A program made the translations under genes and the position numbers. Positions 8,039-16,793 of a stretch of DNA of 64,000 bases are shown piece after piece. Numbering within the stretch: the first letter of the stretch is position 1; each line of letters opens with the position of its first letter. The DNA is from Burkholderia sp. lig30 (GTDB taxonomy: Bacteria; Pseudomonadota; Gammaproteobacteria; Burkholderiales; Burkholderiaceae), in contig NZ_JGVW01000064.1 of assembly GCF_000687455.2 (NCBI RefSeq), positions 38,417 to 102,416 of the forward strand, in the 5' to 3' direction. The notes under the pieces were generated by a model. The model was not told the DNA's origin, ran no database searches, and saw only the letters and a list, made by a program, of their open reading frames with translations.

Positions 8039-9433
8039 TTATTTGGTGCCCCAGCGCTTGCTGCGGGTGATGAATTCCTGCACGTAGCCGACCACGCAGG
8101 CGGGCTGCAGCACAAGCCCGTAGAACAAGCTGTAGAACAGAAAACCCAGCGGATTCTGCCGCACCTTCAGGTGCTGCTCCCTGAACATGCCCGCCTGGAT
8201 ATGAAACATGATCCCGTTGACGACCATCGCCATCGGCAGCACCAGCAGGGTCATGGGCCCCGCGATCCAGTAGATGCCGAAACACGCCAGCACCAGCCCG
8301 GGTATGAACGCCAGCGTATAGGCGAGGTCCATGTACGGAAACAGCAGGTTCCACCAGATGAACAGCGTGGTCATCCGGGGTTTGAACAGCAGCCGCCAAT
8401 GCACCTTGAACGCTTCCATCAGGCCGCGCGACCATCGCTGCCGCTGCCGAATGAACTGGCGCCACGTGGCAGGCGCGTTGGTGAACAGGCATGCATTTTC
8501 CGCGAAGCCGACGCGATACCCTGCGCTCAGGATCGCCCAGGTCAGGACAATGTCCTCCCCCACCGCCACCGGCCAGCCCCCGACCTGTCGCAGCAGGTCG
8601 GTGTCGTACGCGGAAAATGCCCCTTGCGCGACAAGCGTGCCTTGATAGAGACTCTGCAGCCGCTTGATCGCGGCGATGCCATGAAAATAGTCCCATTCCT
8701 GGATACGCGTGACGAGGTTGGTGCGCGAATTTCGCACCAGCACGGCGCCCGCCACGGCTCTCGTATCAGGCGGATCGCTCAGGTAACGACGCACCAGATT
8801 CTCCAGCGCGTTGCGATACAGGTAGGAATCGCCGTCCACCGTCACGGTAATGGCGGATCGCACGTGCTTCAGCCCCTCGTTCAGGGCCTGCGCCTTGCCC
8901 TGGTTGCGGGGCAGATGGATGACGCTGAGCCACGGATAGTCGAGCTGGTCGAGCACGGCAGCGGTGCCGTCGGAAGAGCCGTCGTTGATGACGATCACCT
9001 GCAGCGCGCCCGCATATTCCTGTTTGGCGATGCTCTCGAGCGTCTGCGCGATGCACGCCTCTTCGTTGTACGCGGCAACCAGAATGCTGAGATCCGGCAA
9101 AGGCCCGGCCAGAGGGCGAAACGATGGCCGGCGATCCAGCAGCAGGCTCGCGATGAGGAAGGCATTCATGAAACCCGGCAGGATCGCCACGCCAAACAGA
9201 ATCAGATAGGCGGGCACCACGCCGAATATGGCGGCCATGTCCCCGAGCCAGCGCCGGCCGAGGTAAAGCGACGCAATGCTCCATAGCACGGCGCACAGAA
9301 TGGCCACCGTGAATTTGAGCCTGACCGGCACATACCATCGCGACGGCTGTTTACTGACCGAAGAATCCACGGCCAGCTCGGGAGCTGAAGATTCGCCAGT
9401 CGACTCGGGGGCAACGCGTTCACGGCTCTTCAT
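8039..9433 (-). CDS. Processive family-2 glycosyltransferase, PgaC/cellulose-synthase-like
   Basis: Inner-membrane polysaccharide synthase, 464 residues from the ATG at 9433. No strong ribosome site is seen, and the frame stays open to 9637, so the start is uncertain. Two N-terminal membrane segments (about residues 35-90) precede the catalytic domain: LSILVAAYNEE, VIVINDGSSDGT, the DxD-like VTVDGDSYL, the acceptor motif GEDIVLTW and RQRQRWSRG, the QxxRW signature of processive enzymes. At least three C-terminal membrane segments follow. Poly-N-acetylglucosamine-type synthesis is the nearest parallel; the sugar cannot be told. It diverges from a diguanylate cyclase, and such synthases are often activated by c-di-GMP. 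Confidence 0.88.
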   Translation of the reverse strand: MKSRERVAPESTGESSAPELAVDSSVSKQPSRWYVPVRLKFTVAILCAVLWSIASLYLGRRWLGDMAAIFGVVPAYLILFGVAILPGFMNAFLIASLLLDRRPSFRPLAGPLPDLSILVAAYNEEACIAQTLESIAKQEYAGALQVIVINDGSSDGTAAVLDQLDYPWLSVIHLPRNQGKAQALNEGLKHVRSAITVTVDGDSYLYRNALENLVRRYLSDPPDTRAVAGAVLVRNSRTNLVTRIQEWDYFHGIAAIKRLQSLYQGTLVAQGAFSAYDTDLLRQVGGWPVAVGEDIVLTWAILSAGYRVGFAENACLFTNAPATWRQFIRQRQRWSRGLMEAFKVHWRLLFKPRMTTLFIWWNLLFPYMDLAYTLAFIPGLVLACFGIYWIAGPMTLLVLPMAMVVNGIMFHIQAGMFREQHLKVRQNPLGFLFYSLFYGLVLQPACVVGYVQEFITRSKRWGTK

Positions 9434-9756
9434 CTGAAAGGGTTGGAAGCCAGATTTGGTGTGATTAATTATGCCCACTATGCCCCTCCGCGACAATGCA
9501 CTTCCGCTCGCCACCGAGGGGGTCCCGCTCTGCCCGCAAAGGCCATCGCCACCGGGCGATCGATCACCGGCGAATGCCCGTCCTGCGCGGCATGAGAAAC
9601 AATCAGGCCATTTACATCGACTTGCCACGCGCGTCAATTAACCTTCGCATGCATATTTGACTCGAATCAATCATGGTGCGACTTTTGCTATGATTCGGCG
9701 CAGGCTCTGAAATTTGCACCCGCTTCGGCCCCACCTGGCAGCTCACAAAGAAAGCG
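9434..9756. other. Intergenic region between glycosyltransferase and diguanylate cyclase
   Basis: 323 bases with no convincing gene. It must hold the divergent promoters of the glycosyltransferase and the GGEEF gene. I see an AT-richer part at 9645-9700 but no clear operator. Confidence 0.5.
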
Positions 9757-11304
9757 ATGTCCCGACATTTGAAGTTCGCAAGCCGCAGCATACGGGCGGC
9801 GGCGTCCATGGTTCTGACGCCCATTGGGGTCATCGGTTGCGCGGGGTTGCTGTGGCTGTGCACGTGCGTGTTCTTTGCCGCGATGCTGCTCGCGGCTCGG
9901 GAAGACGCCTACAACAACGAAGTGCAAAACGCTCGCCAGCTGGAGACCGCGCTCGAGCGCGACATTCTGCGAAGCATCGAGCTTTACGATCTGTCACTGA
10001 GCGCCGCGGCCCAAGGCGCCACCAATCCGCGCGTCATGTCATTGCCCGCCGATCTGCGAGACCCGGTGCTCTTCGACCGCGCTGCATCGGCCAAATATCT
10101 CGGCCCGATTTCCGTGCTGGATGCCAACGGGAAACTCCTGGTGAATTCCGGCAGCGCCCCGGCGGATAGAGTGGACTGGTCCGAATTGCCTTTTTTTCGG
10201 ATCCACAAGGAAAAAATCGATTCCGGCTTGTATATCAGTTTGCCGTATCCGTCCGAATTTCCGCCGCACGAGAAAGTCATCGCACTGAGCCGCCGTATTA
10301 ATGGACCGGACGGGTCGTTGACTGGCGTTGTCGTCGGGCGATTGAGCATCGATTATTTCAATCACTTGTTTGACGGGCTCTCGGTAGGGCGCGACGAGAC
10401 CATCTTCGTCATGGCAACCGATGGCACGCTGATCGCGCGACTTCCGTATAACCGTGACGCCGTCGGAAAAAATCTTCAGGGTTCCGCTGTTTTTTCCGGC
10501 CTGTCGCACAGCCCGTCCGACGCCGTCTCCGGAATCTCGCGCATCGATGGCGTGCATCGGCTGTATGTCTACAGGCGCCTCCCGGGATTGCCGTTCGTCG
10601 TTGCCGCGGGCCCGGCCTGGAACGTCGTTTTCGCCGGCTGGCGTACCCGCGCCGAATGGCTGACCGGGTTCATGGTGCTGTTCTCCGTGGTCATCTGGGC
10701 TGGCACACTGTTGCTGGCTCGCGAGCTTCGCCGACGCCAGCGCGCCGAATGCGACCTGCAGAGACTGGCCCGTCGGGATGCGCTGACCGGGCTCGAGAAC
10801 CGCGGCGCGTTCGACGAGGTATTGAGTCAGGAATGGGCGAACACGCAGCGCACGGGAAGGCCTCTGTCACTGCTCTTCATCGACATCGACCACTTCAAGT
10901 CCTATAACGATCATTACGGCCACCAGTCCGGCGATCGGGCATTGAAGGCGGTCGCATGTTGCATCTCCGCATGCGTTGCCCGCCCGTCCGATCATGTGGC
11001 ACGTTACGGCGGCGAGGAGTTCGTCGTGATTCTCCCGGAGACCGCCGTCGACGGCGCCGCAATGGTCGCGGAGAAGATTCGGCAAGGCATCCGTGACATG
11101 CATGTCGCGCATGTGAAAAGCCGCTTCGGCTACGTCACGGTCAGCATCGGCGTTTCATCGTCTGCCCATCCTGCCGTCCACGGCGGGGACGCGCTGATCC
11201 GGGTGGCGGATCTGGCGGTGTATGAAGCCAAATCCCTGGGAAGAAACCGCGTCTGCATCGCGGCCGAAGCGATCGCTTCGGCGCCCGAGGCGGCATTGAA
11301 GTGA
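9757..11304 (+). CDS. Membrane diguanylate cyclase with periplasmic sensor domain
   Basis: Makes c-di-GMP from two GTP. 515 residues: a membrane helix near 25-47, a periplasmic region about 50-295 resembling a Cache/PAS-type sensor (VLDANGKLLVNSG, FVMATDGTLIARLP), a second helix near 302-322 and a C-terminal GGDEF domain from about 350. The active-site motif is GGEEF (residues 418-422), and a product-inhibition I-site RPSD lies exactly five residues before it, so the enzyme should be active and feedback inhibited. DALTGLENRGAF opens the domain. Divergent from the glycosyltransferase, it is a natural local activator of that polysaccharide system. Confidence 0.93.
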   Translation: MSRHLKFASRSIRAAASMVLTPIGVIGCAGLLWLCTCVFFAAMLLAAREDAYNNEVQNARQLETALERDILRSIELYDLSLSAAAQGATNPRVMSLPADLRDPVLFDRAASAKYLGPISVLDANGKLLVNSGSAPADRVDWSELPFFRIHKEKIDSGLYISLPYPSEFPPHEKVIALSRRINGPDGSLTGVVVGRLSIDYFNHLFDGLSVGRDETIFVMATDGTLIARLPYNRDAVGKNLQGSAVFSGLSHSPSDAVSGISRIDGVHRLYVYRRLPGLPFVVAAGPAWNVVFAGWRTRAEWLTGFMVLFSVVIWAGTLLLARELRRRQRAECDLQRLARRDALTGLENRGAFDEVLSQEWANTQRTGRPLSLLFIDIDHFKSYNDHYGHQSGDRALKAVACCISACVARPSDHVARYGGEEFVVILPETAVDGAAMVAEKIRQGIRDMHVAHVKSRFGYVTVSIGVSSSAHPAVHGGDALIRVADLAVYEAKSLGRNRVCIAAEAIASAPEAALK

Positions 11305-11549
11305 CCGCGCCTCGCTGAAGCATCCCGCTGTAACGTTGGCAGCGCGTCGCCTCGCCCCGATGACGTCCGGCGTCCGGGCGTCGTGGCGGTCGGACAGCCA
11401 ACGGCCCCGCCGCGAGCCATGAAAGACGCGGCACCTTCCGCTCGGGCGCTCACCGCCCCGCGCTTGCCGTCACGCGACCGAATCCGAACGACAACGAACG
11501 GCGCCCGCCCATGCCCGGTACCGAGCAGCGCGTGCCGTCCGGACAAAGA

Positions 11550-11570
11550 CGCCCGCTTGCAAAGCGGGCG
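11550..11570 (-). terminator. Hairpin terminator after the 77-residue protein gene
   Basis: CGCCCGCTT-GCA-AAGCGGGCG, a 9-base perfect stem with a 3-base loop, 15 bases beyond the stop of the minus-strand gene ending at 11586. A short TCTTT follows in that direction. The rest of 11305-11585 shows nothing. Confidence 0.7.
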
Positions 11571-11585
11571 AGGTTCGTGACGGGC

Positions 11586-11819
11586 TCAGGCCGTCACGTT
11601 GATGACGGATCCCACTTTCTGGCCGCTGGCGTTGACGGTCGCCGCTGCCGGTTGCTGCGCGGTGGCCTTGACCGCCTTTGCGCCGGCATCGTCGCCGTCG
11701 CCGTCAACGTCCGGACCCACTTCACGCGCTTCCGGGGACGAGCCGCGCTGCGCCACCTTGGCTTGCGCGGAATGGACTTGCTGCGTCACCGGGTTACTGC
11801 CGACAGAACCGACGTTCAT
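11586..11819 (-). CDS. Small hypothetical protein (77 aa)
   Basis: Starts at the ATG at 11819 behind a strong ribosome site (AAGGAGAAGTTC before ATG), which decides the start over the longer open frame. The sequence begins MNVGSVGSNPVTQQVHSAQ, has an acidic middle (DVDGDGDDAG), is Ala/Gln rich, and ends GSVINVTA. No signal peptide, membrane segment or recognised domain; likely disordered. A terminator hairpin follows, so it is its own transcript. It lies between two c-di-GMP genes, but no functional link can be shown. Confidence 0.75.
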   Translation of the reverse strand: MNVGSVGSNPVTQQVHSAQAKVAQRGSSPEAREVGPDVDGDGDDAGAKAVKATAQQPAAATVNASGQKVGSVINVTA

Positions 11820-12199
11820 GAACTTCTCCTTGAGGTTGCGGGCACGTACACCTGCCCAATCAGGTTTTCGGCAAATAAGCACACTCGAATTAGGGTTATT
11901 CGTGAAACATTGCGTTGCACCCGCATATGACATGCGATGTCACGCCTGTCATTCAAAGCGCAGCCCGCGAATTCGTTAAATATTGTTTAGAAGCGTTTGC
12001 ATTGCCCATTGATGGGTTAAGTTCCCTGCCCTCGCCGCGCACAACGACCCGATCCCCTGACGGGATGATTTGAAAAGGTCTGAAAAAACAATCAGCGAAA
12101 GCAGTCAAGAAAATTCATCGCCCGTGACGCAGGCAATGCATTGCGCAGGCCAATCGGGCCACAGGTCGACGAAACCATGCGAAAGGGCACGTTGTCGTG
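11820..12199. other. Divergent intergenic region
   Basis: 380 bases between the small protein and the MHYT gene, AT-rich around 11870-12010. It contains a short dyad CCCAT-TG-ATGGG at 12005-12016. No gene seen; it must hold promoters for both sides. Confidence 0.5.
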
Positions 12200-14260
12200 A
12201 TGACAGTACTAGGGTGCATCGTTCATAGGCACAATATCTGGCTGGTGATTCTCGCGGCGCTGCTGTGCGGCGCGGGCTCGTGGGTCACGGCACGGCTGTT
12301 CCTGCGCACCGCCAACACGACCGGCGCGCAGAAGATCGGCTGGCACGTCCTCGCGGCCATCTCGGCCGGCGTGGCGATCTGGTGCACGCACTTCGTCGCG
12401 ATACTCGGTTTCAAGGCGGATGTGCCGATCGGCTTCAACGCCGCCCTGACGATCGTCTCGCTGCTCATCGCGGTCGGCGGCAGCACCATCGGCTTCATCC
12501 TGGCGGGCACCCGCCTCACGCGTTTCACGCCGGCGCTGGGCGGCGCGATCGTCGGCGTGTCGATTGCCCTGATGCACTACACCGGCATGATCGCGTGGCG
12601 GCTGCAGGGCATCGTGTCCTGGGACATCGGCTACCTCTGCGCATCGATCCTGCTGTCCATCGCGCTGTCGGCCGTCGCGCTGCACCTTGCGATGCGGCCG
12701 GACCCGCAGGCAGTCAACCACATGGCCGGCACGCTCGCCGCCGCGATCCTCTCGCTTCACTTCACCGGCATGACGGCCTTGAGCGTCACGCCCGTGAACG
12801 TCGGCAGCGCGTTTTCCGACGCCGACGCGCTGCACACGCTCGCGCTCGCGATTGCCGGCATGTCGCTCGTGATCGTCTGCACGGGGCTCCTGAGCTACCT
12901 GATCGACAGCAACGTGCGGGCCGAATCGCTCGAACACCTGCGCCGGATGGCGCTGAGCGACATGCTGACGGGCCTGCCGAACCGGAGCAGCTTCAACGAA
13001 CGCCTGGACCACGAAATCGCGCTCGCCCGTCAGCGGGGCCGGCAGCTTGCGCTGATCGGGATCGACCTGAACCGATTCAAGGAAATCAACGACCTGCGCG
13101 GCCACCATAGCGGCGATGAGGTGCTCCGCGTGCTCGCGCGGCGCATGACGAACCTGCTCGAGACCAACGAATTCGTCGCGCGCGTCGGCGGCGACGAATT
13201 CGCGGCGATCTGCCGCATGGAGGACGGCGCGGACCTGCCGGATTTCCTGTCCCGCCTCGAAACCGCGCTTCACAAGCCGGTGCGGCTGGACGAATACGAT
13301 GTCGCGCCGGGCGCGAGTTTCGGCGTGTCGATCTACCCCGACGACGCACCGGACAAGGCGGCGCTCATCAACAACGCGGACCTGGCCATGTACCGCGCCA
13401 AGGGCAGCATGACACGCGCCGTCTGCTTCTACGAGCCGTCGATGGACGAACGGGTGCGGGCTCGGCGCAGCCTGGCCGCCGACCTGCGCGATGCGCTCGC
13501 CGGCAACCAGTTGAGCCTCCACTACCAGGTGCAGACATCGCTGTCGACCGGCGAGATTCGCGGCTTCGAGGCCCTGCTGCGCTGGCGGCACCCGACGCTC
13601 GGGCTCATTCCGCCATCCGGGTTCATCCCGCTCGCCGAGGAAAACGGCCTGATCCTGACGATCGGCGAATGGGTGCTGCGCGACGCGTGCCGGACGGCCG
13701 CGTCCTGGCAGCCGCCGTACACGGTCGCGGTCAACGTGTCGGCCGTGCAGTTCATGCACGTCGACCTGACTCAGCTCGTCGCCGACGTGCTCGACGAGAC
13801 CGGCCTGCCTGCCCGGCGCCTGCAACTGGAGCTGACGGAGTCGACGATCTTCGCGGACCGCGAGCGGGCGCTGCATACGCTGCAGCAGATCAAGGCGCTG
13901 GGCGTGAGCGTCGCGCTGGACGATTTCGGCACCGGTTATTCGTCGCTCGACATCCTGCGCGCGTTCCCGTTCGACAAGATCAAGCTCGACCAGTCGTTCG
14001 TGACCCGGGCGGCGACCAGCCCGCGGGATCGCGCGATCGTCCGCGCGGTGCTCGCGCTCGGCAAGAGCCTGGGGATTCCGATCCTGGCCGAAGGGATCGA
14101 GACGCCGGATCAGCTCGCGCTGCTCGCGGAAGAAGGATGCGATGAAGCCCAGGGCTTCCTGCTCGGCCGGCCAATGCCGCTCGCCGAGATCGTCCGCGAC
14201 GGGCAGATCGCCATGATCGCGACCGGCGATGAAGCTGCGGCCGATTCCGCGACGCGCTAG
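12200..14260 (+). CDS. MHYT-GGDEF-EAL bifunctional c-di-GMP protein
   Basis: 686 residues from the ATG at 12200 (a GTG at 12197 is an alternative). Residues 1-240 are an MHYT membrane sensor of about seven helices with its repeated metal-ligand motif ([27 protein letters not shown]), thought to sense a diatomic gas through bound metal. A GGDEF domain follows ([12 protein letters not shown], active GGDEF near residue 330), without an RxxD I-site. The C-terminal EAL phosphodiesterase keeps [37 protein letters not shown] and AEGIET, so it should be active. The net activity cannot be told. The stop overlaps the convergent SRAP gene by four bases. Confidence 0.93.
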   Translation: MTVLGCIVHRHNIWLVILAALLCGAGSWVTARLFLRTANTTGAQKIGWHVLAAISAGVAIWCTHFVAILGFKADVPIGFNAALTIVSLLIAVGGSTIGFILAGTRLTRFTPALGGAIVGVSIALMHYTGMIAWRLQGIVSWDIGYLCASILLSIALSAVALHLAMRPDPQAVNHMAGTLAAAILSLHFTGMTALSVTPVNVGSAFSDADALHTLALAIAGMSLVIVCTGLLSYLIDSNVRAESLEHLRRMALSDMLTGLPNRSSFNERLDHEIALARQRGRQLALIGIDLNRFKEINDLRGHHSGDEVLRVLARRMTNLLETNEFVARVGGDEFAAICRMEDGADLPDFLSRLETALHKPVRLDEYDVAPGASFGVSIYPDDAPDKAALINNADLAMYRAKGSMTRAVCFYEPSMDERVRARRSLAADLRDALAGNQLSLHYQVQTSLSTGEIRGFEALLRWRHPTLGLIPPSGFIPLAEENGLILTIGEWVLRDACRTAASWQPPYTVAVNVSAVQFMHVDLTQLVADVLDETGLPARRLQLELTESTIFADRERALHTLQQIKALGVSVALDDFGTGYSSLDILRAFPFDKIKLDQSFVTRAATSPRDRAIVRAVLALGKSLGIPILAEGIETPDQLALLAEEGCDEAQGFLLGRPMPLAEIVRDGQIAMIATGDEAAADSATR

Positions 14261-14937
14261 ATGCGCGATGCCGCACGCGCGATCAGCGCCGGTCCATCCT
14301 GCGTGCCGGCGCGATTCACCGCCCGGCTGACCGGAAACCAGAGGAACGCGTCCGCCGGCAGCGCGCCTCGATGCACGAGACGGCTCGCCTGCTCGGGCGT
14401 CGTATGCGCGTCGATCCACGCGCGCGCGTCCGGCGCAGCAAACACGACCGGCCGGCGCGCATGCCGGTCGACGACGCCGTTGCCGGCTGGCGCGACGACG
14501 ATCATGAAGCCGTCGTCGTCGCGCACATCGTCGTCCGCGCACAGCGTCGTCACGGCGGCCATGAACAGCGGCTCGGCATCGAGACGCCGGATGAAGTAAG
14601 GCTGGCTGCCGTCCGCCTGCGGCAGCCATTCGAACCAGCCGTCGCAAGGCACGATCACGCGGCCCTCGCGCCAGCACGGCGCCCACATCGATCCGGCCGC
14701 GCCGCCCACCGCGGCATCCATGATCGTCCGCAGCCGCTTGCCCGCGCTCCGCCGTCCGCGATAGCCCCAGCGCACGCAACGCGTGACGCCGGCCGGATAG
14801 ATGACCGGTTGAACGGTGCCCGGCGCGATATTCCAGCTCGGACGGATCTCGTCGGCCGGGCGCGAATCGCACGGCCCGGACATCAGCGGCGACACGTAGT
14901 CCGGACCGGGCCGCGCACGCACGAAACGGATGCACAC
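14257..14937 (-). CDS. SRAP-family protein (YedK/HMCES), abasic-site DNA-protein crosslinker
   Basis: Protects single-stranded DNA abasic sites by forming a thiazolidine link through the N-terminal cysteine. The catalytic Cys must be residue 2, so the correct start is the GTG at 14937 giving Met-Cys-Ile-Arg; upstream ATGs would bury it. 226 residues. Other family features: WNIAPGT with the active-site Asn, RWGYRGRR in place of the usual RWGL motif, the glutamate in PCDGWFEW, and HARRPVVF for the conserved histidine block. Convergent with the MHYT gene. Its start lies 31 bases beyond the end of the 90-residue gene of the same strand; possible read-through only. Confidence 0.88.
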   Translation of the reverse strand: MCIRFVRARPGPDYVSPLMSGPCDSRPADEIRPSWNIAPGTVQPVIYPAGVTRCVRWGYRGRRSAGKRLRTIMDAAVGGAAGSMWAPCWREGRVIVPCDGWFEWLPQADGSQPYFIRRLDAEPLFMAAVTTLCADDDVRDDDGFMIVVAPAGNGVVDRHARRPVVFAAPDARAWIDAHTTPEQASRLVHRGALPADAFLWFPVSRAVNRAGTQDGPALIARAASRI

Positions 14938-14968
14938 TGTGCGGCCCCCTGGCGTCAATCGGCGGCGG

Positions 14969-15241
14969 TCATTGCGTTGCCTCGCCGACCAGCTCGAGGA
15001 CTGCGTGGATGAGGCGCAGATCGATGCCGTCCAGCGATTCCGCGTGCCAGTCGATCAGGTTCTGCAGCGCGCCCGACAGTTGCCGCAGCGTGCCGCTCGA
15101 GCCCATCGCGAGCGGCCAGCCGCGCATCAGGTGCGCGAGCGGAATGACGCTGCGCAGCTTGCACCAGCGATCGAAAAGCGTGCCGCACAGATCGTCGATT
15201 TCGGCGGCATGGTCGGTGTATGAACGAGCGGCAACCAGCAT
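14969..15241 (-). CDS. 90-residue hypothetical protein, last gene of the lipid cluster (paralogue of 51067-51345)
   Basis: Starts at 15241 behind GGGAGCTCGAC. Mostly helical by appearance, cytoplasmic, no known domain. It shares a clear pattern with the 92-residue protein at 51067: a start ML.A, then LF.RWC..R.V.PLA.LM..WP.A, then HA..LDG.D.RLI, with conserved Trp, Cys and Pro positions. It follows the alpha-oxoamine synthase by 51 bases and is probably the last cistron. The paralogue sits next to an AraC regulator, so a regulatory or accessory role in the cluster is possible but unproven. Confidence 0.75.
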   Translation of the reverse strand: MLVAARSYTDHAAEIDDLCGTLFDRWCKLRSVIPLAHLMRGWPLAMGSSGTLRQLSGALQNLIDWHAESLDGIDLRLIHAVLELVGEATQ

Positions 15242-15292
15242 GTCGAGCTCCCGATGGTTGTTGTCACGCGGCGCGGCGCGCCGCTGGCCGTT

Positions 15293-16663
15293 TCATGGCT
15301 TGCCGGCCGCGACGCGGGCGAGCGCGTCGATCGCGGCATGGACATGATCGGACGTGTGCGTCGAGCAGATGAAGAAGCGCAGCCTCGCCAGCTTCTCCTC
15401 GACGGCGGGATAGAAGATCGGCTGCACGTTGATCCCGCGCTCGAAGAGCGCGTTCGACCACTCGACGGCCTTGCGCGAGCTTCCGGTGATCACCGGGATC
15501 ACCGCATATCCGGCGCTCGTACCCGTGTTCAGGCCGATGCCGGCTGCCTCGTCGAGGAACTGGCGGCCGCGCTCGCGCAGCTGCGCGACGCGCTGCGGCT
15601 CGGCCAGCATGCCCTCGATCGACGCGAGCGACGCGGCGGCGAGCGCCGGCGCGAGCCCGACGCTGTACAGGAAGCCGGGCGCGAGATGGCGCAGGATGTC
15701 GATCAGCGCCTGCTCGCCCGCGATGAAGCCGCCGCACCCGCCGAGCGTCTTGCTCAGCGTGCCCATCCAGATGTCGACGTCGCGCCCGTCGATCCCGAAA
15801 TGCTCGCGCACGCCGCGGCCGGTCTCGCCGAGCACGCCCAGCGAATGCGCCTCGTCCACCATCAGGAACGCCGCGTGCCGGCGCTTGATCTCGATGAAAC
15901 GGTCGAGCTGCGGGTAGTCGCCGTCCATGCTGTACAGCCCTTCGATCGCGATCAGCACGCGCCGGTAGTCGCCCCGCACGCGCGCGAGCAGTTCGTCGAG
16001 CGCCTGCCAGTCGTTGTGCGGAAAGGTCAGCCGCTTCGCACCGCTCAACTGCGCGCCCTGCACGACGCTGTTGTGCGCGAGCGCGTCGTGTACGACGAGG
16101 TCCGACGGGCCGAACAACGCGCCAATGACCGTCACGTTCGTCGCATGGCCGCTCACGAACGCGACACAGTCGTCGACGTCGTAGAGCGCCGCCAGCGCGC
16201 GCTCCAGCGCGGCATGAACCGGCCGCTCGCCGGCCACCATGCGGCTCGCCGACGCGGACGTGCCGAACTGGTCGATCGCGGCCTTCGCGCGCGCCGACAC
16301 GTCGGCCGATCCCGAGAAGCCGAGATAGTTGTAGTTCGCGAAATTCACGTAGGTCTTGTCGCCGATCTGCGTCGTCGCGCCGGCAACGCCGTCATGCACG
16401 CGAAAGAACGGCGACGCGATGCGCAGCTGCTCGCGCATTTGCCTCAGGATCGCCACCTGCTGATAACCCGGCATCGTGTCGAAACGGCACATCGCCGCCA
16501 GATCGGCCGCGCCGGGCGCGGGCGCGCGCCCGCCCGGCGCCGGCGAACCGGGCGCTTCGTACACGGCCGGCACCACGCCGCCGACGTCGTTGCTCACCCG
16601 GTCGAGTTGACGCTTGAGCGCCTTCGCGGCGAGCTGCTGCCTGAGTTGCTGACCCAATCCCAT
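15293..16663 (-). CDS. Alpha-oxoamine synthase (PLP-dependent)
   Basis: Joins an acyl thioester to an amino acid with loss of CO2, giving an alpha-aminoketone (family of KBL, BioF, serine palmitoyltransferase, HemA). 456 residues; GGAGG ahead of the ATG at 16663 fixes the start. The first 60 residues are an added segment (a helical part then a Pro/Ala-rich part) not present in BioF-type enzymes. The catalytic fold contains NYNYLGFS, VDEAHSLGVLG and the PLP lysine Lys305 in TLSKTLGGCGG. It lies 130 bases after the reducing PKS whose ACP end has no thioesterase, so it should release that chain. A similar PKS/AOS pairing occurs, as I recall, in the B. pseudomallei capsule genes wcbR/wcbT. The amino acid used is unknown. 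Confidence 0.9.
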   Translation of the reverse strand: MGLGQQLRQQLAAKALKRQLDRVSNDVGGVVPAVYEAPGSPAPGGRAPAPGAADLAAMCRFDTMPGYQQVAILRQMREQLRIASPFFRVHDGVAGATTQIGDKTYVNFANYNYLGFSGSADVSARAKAAIDQFGTSASASRMVAGERPVHAALERALAALYDVDDCVAFVSGHATNVTVIGALFGPSDLVVHDALAHNSVVQGAQLSGAKRLTFPHNDWQALDELLARVRGDYRRVLIAIEGLYSMDGDYPQLDRFIEIKRRHAAFLMVDEAHSLGVLGETGRGVREHFGIDGRDVDIWMGTLSKTLGGCGGFIAGEQALIDILRHLAPGFLYSVGLAPALAAASLASIEGMLAEPQRVAQLRERGRQFLDEAAGIGLNTGTSAGYAVIPVITGSSRKAVEWSNALFERGINVQPIFYPAVEEKLARLRFFICSTHTSDHVHAAIDALARVAAGKP

Positions 16664-16793
16664 ATCGTCCTCCGATCTCCTGCCCGTTAGCCATGCCGGC
16701 GCGCCGGCGCGAGCCGGGCCGGCGGCGCCGCGCGCCGGCCGGCCTCGCGACACCGCCGCCGCATCCGTTGTCGCACGTCACCCGCCGCGCGCG

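Noticed and set aside
8039..9637. Longer glycosyltransferase start at 9637
   Set aside because: The extra 68 residues are Cys/Arg/Gly-rich, unlike the family, and would reach to within 120 bases of the divergent gene.
12209..14935. Minus-strand 908-codon open frame opposite the MHYT-GGDEF-EAL gene
   Set aside because: The plus-strand protein has all catalytic motifs; the opposite frame is featureless.
14938..14958. Upstream ATG start of the SRAP protein
   Set aside because: It would remove the cysteine from position 2, which is essential in this family; the GTG at 14937 restores it.
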